The notes beneath the pieces are model-generated. The model was not told the DNA's origin and searched no databases. It saw only the letters and a program-made list of their open reading frames with translations. A DNA stretch of 64,000 nt from Saccharina japonica (Eukaryota; Sar; Phaeophyceae; Laminariales; Laminariaceae): the NCBI GenBank assembly GCA_008828725.1, contig MEHQ01000893.1, positions 337,259 to 401,258 of the forward strand, read 5' to 3'. Below, piece after piece: positions 44,358 through 54,690 of this stretch. The stretch's first letter is position 1. Each line of letters begins with the position of its first letter. Position numbers and translations under genes: made by a program.

Positions 44358-46342
44358 GGCCGTCTCTTACGGGTTTCTTTTTTAGGTTAATAAATGGACC
44401 CCTTTTGACCAAGGGCAAAAAAACAGCATCTTATGGAACTCAAAACGACGAAGTTTGACCACAAAAAAATATGAACATCAGTTTGACGAGGCCACCTCGC
44501 TCATTCTGCGCCACAGAATGAACAGGGTCAGGGGTAGAGGTGGGCACCGGCAAAAAAAAAAACGGTTTAAACCGGTTTTTGGAAACCCAGCAGGCGTGTA
44601 CGAGTAGCCGGTTTTGAAAAAAAAAAAACGCGTTTTTTTTCGCCGGTTTAAACCGGTTAACCGAAAACCGGATAAAACCGGAAAAACCGGATAAAACCGG
44701 ATATTTGTATCCGTACAAAAACCGGTTTTAAACCGGATAAAACCGGATAAAAACCGGATAAGACCCGGACAATTTTATCACTGTTTCTCTACCGAATGAA
44801 ACCATCACCAGTACTAGTAATAATAATAGGATACACACACCAGTAGTAGTGTTATACCTGGTATATGGTATCATGCATACATATGTGTAAGTGTGTGCAT
44901 CAACCATGCTCTAAACAGCAGATGCTCTGCTGACGTGTTATAGTTGTCATATATCAAAACATATACCGTACCAAGGTATACAAAACTTGCACGTACGACA
45001 ACTGTATAATATACTTTCACTTGTTTTGGACTCTTTAAAAAAAAAGTTGATTTTAGTCTGAAAACAAAATATATTAAAAAATAGTGGGGATTTTTATCTT
45101 GAAATTAGTGTGGATATTTTGACTTGGTTTTAGTGTAGTTAGAGCGCGCGCAGGAAAGCCCTCCGAATACGCTGATCTGCAAGGCATAGGAAAAAAAGAC
45201 AGGAAGCAAGTAATCGCGAAGAACGCCATATTAATAGTAACCAGTATAGTACCTGTGCACCGGCAATGTCTTCTTCACAACAACGCTTTATACCTTGAAA
45301 TCACGCTACCCCGTGCGCTGTGGTTGTGGCTCGGAATCCACATGTAAACAGCACGTTTTTCACCCAAACATGCCGTCGTTTTCAATGATTTGGAGGTGTT
45401 TCACGTTACCATCCGGTTTTAACCGGTTTTCCGAAAACCGGTTAAAACCGGCTGAAAAAAACGGTTTTATCCGGTTTTTTGTTTTGATAATAACGCCTCG
45501 TTATCCGGTTTTCGTTTTTTTTTTTCGCCTCCCGGTGCCCACCTCTAGTCAGGGGTTACAAACTGAGGTTCATATTTGAGCCTTCGTATAGGTTTTTGTA
45601 TGCATACTATATGTTTAGTATAACAGCAGTGTGCTACTCGTATTATATTATACATCTACCCGGCACACCAGTAGAGCTGCTGCATCGTATACAGACTGAA
45701 GAAGCGGTCGCGTACAAGCCCACACTCGCCCGGCCCTCAGTCAGGAACTCTCACTACGTCATCGGGGAGGGACGATGAGGTGGATGTGAGCCATCGATCG
45801 TCTTGAGGAGCTGTCGTTTAACGAGCTCTCGCTGGGCAGCTCGTATCCTACCACTGCTGCAGCATCTTGCTGTGAGCGTGTTGTGTTTGTCCCTATACAG
45901 AACCGACACGATGGTCTCGACTCGCCGAGCACGCTCGGCATCTGGGTGCCGTCATCGCTCTCTTGGGGTCGAAAGAGCTGCGCGCGCAGAGGCGGCACGT
46001 GCTGGGCGATGTTGGGGTGGCTCGATGCTAGCTTTTTCTTTGCACGAGTACGATTTGGGTGGTACCTGCTTTGTACGGTGGCAGCAGCACTGCTGCTGTA
46101 TACCTATCATATACCTGGTACCTGGTATCATACTGGTACCGGAGTACTTGGCAGTACTTGGTTTATGTGGTCTCTCGTCTCTCGTGGTCTCCGCCTCAAA
46201 CGAAAAAAAAAATGCGTTTTTCTTGTCATACGCTTCCATAAGAAACTACACTTGGCTACAAGACTTCAAAAATGAAGTCACAAACAGACGAGTCAAAAGG
46301 GGTCCATTTATGAACCTCAGAAAAATCGCATAAGAAACGGCC
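44358..46342. mobile_element. GGCCGTTTC TIR element, copy A (1985 bp with nested insert)
   Basis: Left end GGCCGTCTCTTACGGG, later AATAAATGGACCCCTTTTGAC. The right end is the matching complement, giving inverted repeats of about 50 bp. Flanks TAA and CAA. The body matches copy B (52891-53874), including CCACCTCG-TCATTCTG, GAGCGGTCGCGTACAAGC-like and CGAGCACGCTCGG segments, except for the nested hAT-like element. GGCC terminus and 3-bp target suggest PIF/Harbinger. No transposase. Confidence 0.8.
44535..45547. mobile_element. hAT-like MITE nested in copy A (1013 bp)
   Basis: Perfect 16-bp inverted ends TAGAGGTGGGCACCGG and CCGGTGCCCACCTCTA. Perfect 8-bp target duplication GTCAGGGG (44527-44534 and 45548-45555). 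The TAGAG start fits the hAT terminal consensus. Near both ends are arrays of AAACCGG/CCGGTTT palindromic words. The centre is AT-rich. No transposase frame. Confidence 0.92.
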
Positions 46343-47055
46343 CAAGGGTCGATCTTAACGAGGAGTGAATTTCGGGGATTTTCGGGCTTTTCGTTTTTTT
46401 TCTGTTTTTTTCGGTAAATACCAGAAAAACTTCATCCCCGAAAAAAGTGGCCTCAAGTTTTTTAGGTATTCCCGTAATTTATTTTATTTTATTGTGACGG
46501 GTGAGGAGGATCGGGCAGCCTCACCGTGCTAGCCGTGCCACCCCTCACGAACACACAAGGCTGGCCAGGCTTGTCCCCAAGGTCCTTTACAGGCCATGGC
46601 CGAGCGCAGAAGGCGCAAAAGCTTTCTGAGCTCTCACAATCGAGTTGACACAGTGACCGCACCGAGGGGCGCGACCGACCGAGCTCGCTGAGGGCTGTAG
46701 TTCAAGCGTTTGTAGCGTTGGGTGTCGTAGCGCGACGAGTTGGTGATGGATTCCACTCTCCGAGGCACCGACACCTGCCTACGAGCCAGGCCGACTGCAG
46801 TAAGACCACCACATGGATGGTTACCGAGAGCGCTGCTGCTGTAGTGACGGTTTTGTGCCTGGTGGACAATTATTAGCGAGGCAACTGAAGCTCGTACTCG
46901 TTAGGGTCCCATTTTAGAATTCGGGAAAAAATACCGAAATTTCAGGAAGGAAAACGAAAGAGTACGTACGTACCCTAACCAAAACATCAACTCTGTACGG
47001 TACATGTACTGGGAAATGTAAATATTAAAGGGGCCCTCTTTGGGCTGTCCGATCG
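46343..47055. other. Intergenic DNA ending in the A3 3' flank
   Basis: Mostly unassigned. 46974-47055 matches the flank of paralogue 2 at 21755-21835 (AACCAAAACATCAACTCTGT, GGCCCTCTTTGGGCTGTC). Confidence 0.55.
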
Positions 47056-48455
47056 AGGGTGGTCGAATTTTTTTTTTTCGACACCTCACGTCAAATTGTT
47101 CAACTTTTACGTTTTGACAGGGGGGGGGGGTACCTGAGACCATCCCCTCCCTCTACGCCTACACAAAACCTATATAAAACTGAACACAGGGGATGGTAGA
47201 GGGCCGTCCCCCCCCCCCCCGCTGCTTGATACAAGGCCTTCCATACTACTACAATACCAGGGCGGCCGCAGGCCTATGAGCTTGCAAGCTGCGTAGAGAG
47301 CAGCGACTGCAGCAGGAGAGTCGAGGAGAGTAGTGAGCGGTACAAAGGAGCTATGAGCTCGATCGAAGTGGACAAGAAGGTTCCGAAGAGCCGTGGGATC
47401 CACAGGCTTGGATAGATAAGCACTGCCTGAAGAAGGTCGCGACGGACGGGGCCTCTATATCATATCATCAGTCCAGTCAAGTTTAGGTAGTGGTCGACGC
47501 CTTGATGCTACTTGATGCCTATACTCGCCCTGCCCTATATCGTATACTTCGAGTATACGAGTAACCTGGTATATCTGGTATCAATAATACTCGTATATTA
47601 CCGGTACGTACCTGTGGTACCTCATATAACAGTTGCCTTCCCTTACCACCGAGGTGCAGCAGCATGCTTGCTCGCACAGGTGAATCTTGGTACTAAGCAG
47701 CAGCAGAGTACTCTAGCCGCTCCCCGCAGCTACAGAGCAGTCGAACATTGCAAGCCGTTGCTTCGTGTGTTTCTGGATGGGGACTTGATGCCGTATTTAG
47801 ACGAGCCACGTATGTATTCATACTGGTGGTGTGGTAGACCCGTTTACTCACAATTTCGATACTAACTATATCTCGGTAGCACTACTTGTACGCAGTAATG
47901 CCCCGGTCTGCCCTACGTAGCGGTACTACAGTAGTATTATGATAGTACCTCCTGAATACTGCACTGCTGCTGTACGTGCGGAGAATATTTATTTTTGACC
48001 GGCGCTACAGCGCAGTATACTAAACACTGCGAATCGTTGCTCGGTTGTTTTATGTTGGTTCTGGGTGGGGACGTCAGCGCGTGTTGCCGAACCACCTGGT
48101 ACGAGTAGACAATCTTACTGCTTCTGTAAATATCCTGTACCTATCTGTCGGAGATGTGATGTTACTCGGTACGTTATTTGACTTGCTGGGCGAGGGTTTC
48201 ATCTGTCCGGTATACTAGCTGTTACACCAAACATAACCGATACTGACCGACACACCCTGCTGAATACACCGATACACTCACCGTATACACAAGGTATATT
48301 CGTACACGAAAAAAAAAAAAAGTGGTAAAAAAATTTTTTTTCGGCCTCTGGGGGGGGGGGGGGGGGGGGGCGGGGGGGGGGGGGCGGGGCGGGGGGGGGG
48401 GGTTAGGTGTATGATATCCAAATCCTCGGCCGCCCTTGGTCCGATGCACAATTTA
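47056..48455. other. 1.4-kb insertion in the 3' flank of paralogue 3
   Basis: Separates two flank segments that are adjacent at paralogue 2. It contains a minus-strand open stretch at about 47170-47432 without an ATG at its start but after an acceptor-like CCTTCTTCAG, which may be an exon fragment. It also has a local duplication (about 47735-47790 and 48005-48070) and a G-homopolymer region at the end. Origin unknown. Confidence 0.5.
48349..48402 (+). repeat. G-homopolymer tract
   Basis: More than 50 bases that are nearly all G, with a few C. Length in the assembly is probably unreliable. May form G-quadruplexes. Confidence 0.9.
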
Positions 48456-48550
48456 TAATAAAAATGAAAAGTTCTGAAAAGCGTAACATTCGCTGAACGA
48501 CAATCCTTCACACAAGGAACTCACCAGGCTGAAGGGATGTCCACGGCGAC

Positions 48551-50290
48551 TTACACCGGCCGCACCAGGTCCATGATGAAGCTCTCGCACCCCGGAAAGT
48601 ACATGTTGACGGCTGCACCGAAGACCTTCGCGCCGGCGTTCTTGATGAGAACTCCGCCCGGCAGAACGGTGCTGCTCTCCTCCTGTTTCTCCCCTTCCAC
48701 GCCCCGACTCCACGAAGCGCGTTTCCTCATCCGCAGCACGTCGAGGATCTTGGAGAAACAGGTCGGGTCACAGTCGACCAACCGCCCCCCGTGCTCGTCT
48801 TTGTCTTTGTCCGTGGCTGGCCATTTTTCTTCGTTGAACATGGCGGCGAGGGCGGAGCGCGGGCAAGCCTGCAGGGTGGAGCGCAGTGTTGTCATCCTTG
48901 TCCCGCGTACGTTGAGCTCCACGACGGTATCCTGTTCGCCCGCCGCCACGCTTGGGCCGTACACGGTCTGGAGGGCGCCAACAGCAGCGGATACCCTTGC
49001 ACCTGCCGCTTCCTTCTCCTTCACGGCACGATCGAGGACCACCCGCTCTTCCATGAGCGAGCTTGCGATCGACTTGCCGAACGAATCGATGTCGTGGGCT
49101 TCCGCGTCGGTCAACGCATCTCCTCCCAGTTCGGTGATGCTGGGCGCGGCGGTCGTGGGAGGAGCTGGCGTCGGGCAGCGATATACCTCAATATCAACGA
49201 CCGTTTTCCCGTTTAATGCCAAGAACAGGGGAGCGGAGCCGTTCGGAAAAAGAAACTGCTCCTCTTTAGTCTGGATGGTGCAACCCCCCGGTACTGCGTC
49301 GAAGATCGTAGTGAAGCCGCCTGCGCAAAAGTAGGGGCCATCGCTTCCACGTAGCTCGAATTGCATGCCCACAGAGCCAGGATGCGGGTGCCACTTGGTG
49401 GGCTGGCAGCCATCCTTCGGGGTGGCACTACCGCCATTCTTGAGCTTGAACACAAACTCCTCTTTGACAATGCATTGCTTGCTCCCAACCTTGCCTCCCC
49501 AAGGAACACATGCATAGCCCCCAATAACGCTGTCGTCGTTGTGTCCCTGGCCCGAACTCACCCGAATAAGGGACACCGTCTTGGGGCTGCTCCTGCATCT
49601 AGCTAAACACTCTTCGTTGCTGAAACCGTCCCGCGTCGCGCGGTAGATGAGCGTCATTCCATCGGTCGAGCCCCCAATCCACTCCCGAATCGTCGCACTA
49701 AATGGAGCGATCTCAGACGGCTCCAATATAGTACTGCCTCCATGAATCCTCATGTATTGGGGATGCGACGCCATATATCCCGACAGCCCCATCGCTTGTG
49801 CGATGTAGATAAGACACGGTACCTCGTCGACAGCCACCGCCGAGCCCGCCGCACTTCGCGGCAGCCCCACCGCTACTGGACTCGCACGGCAGGCAAGCAT
49901 CTTGCGAAATATGTGTTTGATGCATGTGGGGGACTCATCGAGCACGATGCGGCCGTCTGCATCTCGGGGAATCCGCCCCTCACCCCAAACTCCTTCGAGC
50001 AAGGCGCCCAGGGTTGAGTCCTCGAACCCCTCAGTCTCCGCGAGGAGGTGCCAGCGCACATTAGTAATCGAGCCGCCGACGTTCAGCTTGACCATGCCCT
50101 CCTCGCCGGTTCGAGGTCTTAGCCCAACCTCTGCCATGCGCTCGTTGTTCGACTTCCATCCTTCTTCAAGCTCTGCCCACGCTGTATCCAGTCCTGCCCT
50201 TCTGTGCTGTAGAAGTCGCACCACCTGCTGGGCTTGCTCATCCGCCGACTTCGGGAAGGCATCCCTATCGTTTTGGAACCGACGATGCAT
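48551..50290 (-). CDS. T1/BTB-TLDc-T1/BTB protein, paralogue 3
   Basis: Intact 579-residue frame starting at ATG (MHRRFQND). Same layout as paralogue 2: T1/KCTD BTB about 65-168 (MVKLNVGGSITNVRW, GRIVLDESPTCIKHI); TLDc about 183-371 (LIYRATRDGFSNEE, DDSVIGGYACVPW, ending VDIEVYRC); coiled-coil-like linker about 396-443; second T1/BTB about 455-571. Residues 442-538 are nearly identical to paralogue 2, whereas the middle of the TLDc domain (about 224-350) is the most divergent stretch and carries extra cysteines. The stop codon lies inside GTGTAAGT, which resembles a splice donor; the same place in paralogue 2 reads GTGTGAGT, so a differently spliced C terminus cannot be excluded. Its 3' flank is interrupted by a 1.4 kb insertion. 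Function is not known beyond its domain families. Confidence 0.88.
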   Translation of the reverse strand: MHRRFQNDRDAFPKSADEQAQQVVRLLQHRRAGLDTAWAELEEGWKSNNERMAEVGLRPRTGEEGMVKLNVGGSITNVRWHLLAETEGFEDSTLGALLEGVWGEGRIPRDADGRIVLDESPTCIKHIFRKMLACRASPVAVGLPRSAAGSAVAVDEVPCLIYIAQAMGLSGYMASHPQYMRIHGGSTILEPSEIAPFSATIREWIGGSTDGMTLIYRATRDGFSNEECLARCRSSPKTVSLIRVSSGQGHNDDSVIGGYACVPWGGKVGSKQCIVKEEFVFKLKNGGSATPKDGCQPTKWHPHPGSVGMQFELRGSDGPYFCAGGFTTIFDAVPGGCTIQTKEEQFLFPNGSAPLFLALNGKTVVDIEVYRCPTPAPPTTAAPSITELGGDALTDAEAHDIDSFGKSIASSLMEERVVLDRAVKEKEAAGARVSAAVGALQTVYGPSVAAGEQDTVVELNVRGTRMTTLRSTLQACPRSALAAMFNEEKWPATDKDKDEHGGRLVDCDPTCFSKILDVLRMRKRASWSRGVEGEKQEESSTVLPGGVLIKNAGAKVFGAAVNMYFPGCESFIMDLVRPV

Positions 50291-50484
50291 GGTGCCTCGT
50301 TTGGTGTTGTGTGTACGCTGAAAGCTCGTTGTAGTTTGGACAGCAACCCGTGTTGGAAACCGCGTCTAGAGCCTGGACGGTAATACCCCAACCCCAACCC
50401 CAAACACCCAAGCTTCTGGAAGCCAAGTGGGACCATGATCAACATCATAGGGTCTACTGCAGCCTGTTATCTTGTTGTCTCCGG

Positions 50485-50499
50485 TTTGTCGATTAAATA
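50485..50499 (-). promoter_or_regulatory. Candidate TATA-like element of paralogue 3
   Basis: Gene-strand TATTTAATCGACAAA, identical to the site before paralogue 1, about 195 bp upstream of the ATG. Paralogue 2 lacks a recognisable copy at the matching place (about 23836), so either it uses another core element or the match is shared ancestry. Confidence 0.4.
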
Positions 50500-50586
50500 C
50501 GCCAGCACCGACCGTACGACCATGCGAGAAATGGACGATGGACGAGGTTGCAGTCGGCGTCAACTCCGTCAATATTATGCGGAACC

Positions 50587-50614
50587 GTAACGCGTCTAGA
50601 ACCTCTCGAAACCC
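50587..50614 (-). promoter_or_regulatory. Conserved upstream block, copy 3
   Basis: Third copy of the TCTAGAACC-TCGAAACCC block, about 300 bp upstream of the ATG of paralogue 3. Confidence 0.35.
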
Positions 50615-50669
50615 TCCCACAGAGTTTGAAAAAAGGAAGTGGAAGCCTGCGAGTCCCCACCTCACGCGT

Positions 50670-51200
50670 CCAGGGTTTCAGCGCTGCGAGGGAGCTCAAG
50701 ATGTGAGTCTATAGTCTATATACTGCCTCGTAACATAGCAGTAGCTAGATGAGCAGCGCGCCCTGATTTCCTATAGGACAGGGATTTGAAGAATACAAAA
50801 GGCATCCCTGCTTGCATCGGAGATACCCCAGCTACCAGGGTATGAGTTTGATCGGAAATATAAGGTGCGAGTAGTTTCATCATGAAGGTATTTTCACAAA
50901 CAAAATGTACCTTATGTTTTCGATCATACCGGGTGCACATGTTTTCGCGGGACACGGCAACAGCTGCAGCAGTGATGCGATGCAACACCACAGCAGTGCT
51001 GCGTGGCCTGCTGCACTTATGCTGCTGTCACTCTTCTGAGACGACACCTTCTAGAGGCATAATGCTTACGTCCAAAGTGACGCGGCAGGCTCGGCGAAGG
51101 TCGACAGGGGGCGAGAAGGTGGGAAGAGCGAACACAATTAATGCTGGACCTGAAAGGTTGAAGGTTGGAGAAAGGTCGCCAATACTACTGCCGTAATTAG
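50670..51200. repeat. A-block leader, unit 3
   Basis: Single copy of the GCTCAAGATGTGAGTCTAT unit (50680-50790), then the distal leader (50960-51120) with GTGCTGCGTGGCCTGCTGCA, both shared with units 1 and 2. Confidence 0.65.
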
Positions 51201-51310
51201 GGCTACGCACTGGCAGCCTCAAGAGAGTACCGGTAGGCCAGTTCATTACCAGTATACCGGACTGGACTGTTGTTACAACTGAGTTCGAGCGCAGTGAGTA
51301 CGAGGCGTCT

Positions 51311-51610
51311 TTACTGGTCTTATCCCGCAAATCGTACCAGATAAAGTACCAAATATATTACGATTTCTTGTTGGTTTTACGTGTTTTTGGGTGTTTTTTT
51401 GTTTTTTTCATCAAATCACGAGAAGCCGTCGACCCAACCCAACCCTAACCCAAACCCTAACCCCAACCCTAGTCCAGGCTAAGGCTCGACCCGTGCGCGC
51501 CTTCGCCGCGCCTTTTGGACAACCTGACAAAAAATGTGCGAACCACCACAAAAACAGTAATATATTTGGTACTTCATCTGGTACGATTTGTGGACCAAGA
51601 GCACTGGCAA
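51311..51610. mobile_element. TIR element carrying a CCCTAA tract, copy 2
   Basis: Inverted termini share CAAATCGTACCAGAT and AGTACCAAATATATTAC. The interior contains CCCTAACCC-type telomere-like sequence at about 51430-51475, then AGTCCAGGCTAAGGCTCGAC, which is the reverse complement of copy 1. It lies just beyond the leader of paralogue 3. Confidence 0.7.
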
Positions 51611-51650
51611 AGGCTACTCGTACCTCGTACGTGAACTGAGTACCGTATCA

Positions 51651-52465
51651 GGCCGTTTCCTATGCGGTTCGATTTTTTAGCTTCAGATTTGGTCCGATCG
51701 ATTGTTCAGCGACCTAGGGCGAAAATCGAAACAGCAGTCTTCCTATGCGAGAAAAACGGATTTATTTTACGTGCAGAGATTCGAGCAAACAGCGAGACCA
51801 ACTGCTGTTGTTGTGGTAAAGACGCGCGGAGTGCGCTGCACTGGGCTTAGGACCCAAGCGTCCGAAGCCACGCCGGCTGCCTCTGGTCTGCCGGCGACGT
51901 GCCGAGTGCGCTCGAGTCGACCTGTCTTCGTATTTTGTATTTTGACACAACGAAGCATCCGAGCCCAGCACGTTGACTGACTACTACTGTACTGCTGCTG
52001 CTGCTGCTGCTGCTGCTGTAAAGTCTACGAGCACGGAGAGGCGCGCGCCGAGTGCGCTTCCCTTCGTCTCTAAGCCCGAGCCCGCGCCAGCCGACTGTAG
52101 TCTGGCAACGGCGAGATGCACCGATCGCCGCGTGCTCGTCGGGCGCGAAGCAACATCGCTGTGTTGCCATCCAACCCATCGATCGTTCTGCTGCTGCTGC
52201 TGCTGCCTGCTGCTGCTGCTGCTGCTTACTTGCTGCGTGGATATCATCTTGAATTTAGAGACCTTGCCATTTTTCGATTTGAAAATCTGATGGCCCAAGT
52301 CGTCGGATTTCGAGCCAAAATCTGACGACTTGGGCCATCGGATTATCAGATCGAAAAAAATCCGGGCAGATTTTGCACAATCGGACTGCATAGGCAGATG
52401 CCTTCGTTTTTTAGATCGAAAAATACAAATCTGAAGCTCGAAATCGAACCGCATAGGAAACGGCC
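51651..52465. mobile_element. GGCCGTTTCC TIR element (815 bp)
   Basis: About 40-bp inverted ends with two mismatches, starting GGCCGTTTCCTATGCGGTTC and including AGCTTCAGATTTG. Flanks TCA and TAA. Inside are CTG runs (51983-52018, 52190-52226) and a 22-bp-arm hairpin at 52289-52339. The terminus resembles copies A and B of the GGCCGTTTC family. Confidence 0.85.
52289..52339. repeat. Hairpin with 22-bp arms
   Basis: Arms 52289-52310 and 52318-52339 (GATGGCCCAAGTCGTCGGAT and its complement) differ at one base and enclose a 7-base loop. Confidence 0.9.
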
Positions 52466-52890
52466 TAACACGCATGATAGCGCACCCCCCCTAGATAACA
52501 CATCCCATTACGAGAGCTAACTCGTGGGTATATTTCTTGGTTTGTTATTTACCGTCACTTTATCACCGAGGGTATATGCATATACGTTGAATACCACACC
52601 CCTTTCGGAGGAACGCCTGAGAACAGCAACAAACTCCAAAGCGATCACACCAAGTGGACTCCATTAATCCACAACACGCACCGGTATGGATACCGGTACC
52701 AGCATGGAGGCAACTGCTGCGCCCCATCACAGTGGGGGCGATCACGGAACTTGTCGTTGCGAACCAGCGCGACTACTCAAGGTACAGCAGTAGTATGGTA
52801 ACGGTATGTTTTGTGCTGGTTATGGGCTAGAAAGGAAGGCTTCATATCAAGATATAATCAGTCAGTGTTTCAGTGGGACAAGACCTCTGA

Positions 52891-53874
52891 GGCCGTTTCT
52901 TATGCATGTTTTTGTTAAATTCATAAATGGGCCCCTTTCGACTAAAGGCTAACAAACCGCAGCTTATTCAAAACTCAAAACGAAGCAGTTTGACCACAAA
53001 CAAAATGTTAACATCAGTTTGATGCGGCCACCTCGATCATTCTGGGCTTCAAATTGTTCAAGGCTAGAGGTTACAATCTGACGTTCATATTTATATAAGT
53101 TTTTATGTGCATCTTATTTTTAGTATAACAACAGTACTCGTAGTACACATCTACGCGAGACACCAGTACAGCTGCTGCATATATATACACAGACTGGAGC
53201 GGTCGCGTACAAGCTCACGCTCGCCCGATCCTCAACCAGGAACAGGCCTGCACTCGCCCGGCCATCAGCCAGGAACTCTCCCTACGGCATCGGGATCGGG
53301 GAGGGACGATGCGGTGGATGTGATATATCGTCAGGAGTTTGTTGTGGACGATATCTGTCTGGCGCAGCTCGTATCGTGCATACTCGTGTGTACCACTTGT
53401 GTTGTTGCTGTGAGCCTGTGTTTTATCATGCCCAGCTACAGAGGCGACACGATGCTCTCGACTTGCCGAGCACGCTCGGTATCTGGGTGCCGTCGCTGCT
53501 CGCTTGGCGTCGAAAGAGGGGCGCGCGCAGAGGCGGCACGTGCTGGGCGATGGTTTGAGTAACTCGATTATAACTTTTTACTTGTACGAGTGAGTACGAT
53601 CGGGGTACGTCGTACTTTCAGCTGCTCTATTAATACTACTGCTGTATACCTGGTACATACGTTTGATACATACGAGTACTGTTGTATAATACATATGTGG
53701 TCTCTCGTTTAGTGGTCTCCGTATCACATAAAAAGCAAAATGCGTGTTTTTGTCATACGCCTGCATAATAATCTACAACTGCCTACAAGACCTACAAAAT
53801 AAAGCCACAAACAGATTACGTAGTCAAAAGGGGCCCATTTTTTAACCTAAAACAAAATTGCATGAGCAACAGCC
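52891..53874. mobile_element. GGCCGTTTC TIR element, copy B (984 bp)
   Basis: Left GGCCGTTTCTTATGCA, then AATGGGCCCCTTTCGACTA. The right end is the complement. Exact 3-bp direct repeat TGA on both sides (52888-52890, 53875-53877). Same body as copy A without the nested insertion. Contains CGAGCACGCTCGGTATCTGG, also in copy A. Confidence 0.88.
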
Positions 53875-53899
53875 TGAGGTGTATTCCTCGGGAGTTGAT

Positions 53900-54690
53900 C
53901 ATCAAATGTGGTGCCGGTAACCGTTCTCAAGTATCGCAGCAGGGCGGGGTTTTTTACTTTGTCGTCCCCGAGTTGTAAGCGTGGGCCTTTCTGTCACCGG
54001 CATTGCGTGGGAATGGAAAAACAAACTGGTTTGAGACCGAAGCCTTTCACGCGTTAGCACACCCCTTGTTGACACCCTCCCTAGAACACACCCCCTTGTC
54101 ATCACACCCATCCCAATCTGGCCGGGGTCTGTTCTCGCTCCTTAGCAATCCATGACACCGCTTGTACACCCCCTCGTTACCACACCCCGTGTCATCTGCC
54201 CGAGTCCATTCGTACTCGTTAGCAAGATTTTTTCCGTTATGACACCCCCTCGATATCGCGCGCCGAGTTAGCACACACCCCAGCTTCCCGTGCATGATGC
54301 TGACCACCGGGGGTACGTTGGATGGCACACCCCCCTAACAAAAAAAGCACACCCGGTGATAATATCTCAAAGGCCTAAAAATATATATCACCCGGGTGTG
54401 CTTTCATGCGCACTACGAGGTAATGTCGAGCTAAGCGAGGCGGCCTACAGTAACGAGGCCAATCGCCCCCCCCCCCCGGCCTGTGAGGGACCCCGCTGGA
54501 AGCGACGGGTAGTCGCTTAATTTCCCATCACGGCGGTCGGGGCTCAAGACTGCTTGCTGTACAGTATTGGCCAGGGGTGGTTGCGGGCATCGACACATCA
54601 TGGAGCAGATAAAAAATAGCAAGAAACAAATGTATGGAACTTGTGACGTTGATGATACCATCTTCTCCTTTTTGTGCTCCTCTCTTCTCT
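53900..54690. repeat. Degenerate ACACCCC repeats and a hairpin
   Basis: About 54050-54340 is rich in GTTAGCACACCCC and ACACCCCCTCG variants with period near 60 bp. A hairpin follows, with arms AAGCACACCCGGTGATA (54345-54361) and its near complement (54386-54403). No gene. Confidence 0.65.

Noticed and set aside
51420..51480. True chromosome end from CCCTAA repeats
   Set aside because: The tract is short, degenerate, internal and enclosed by terminal inverted repeats of a small element.
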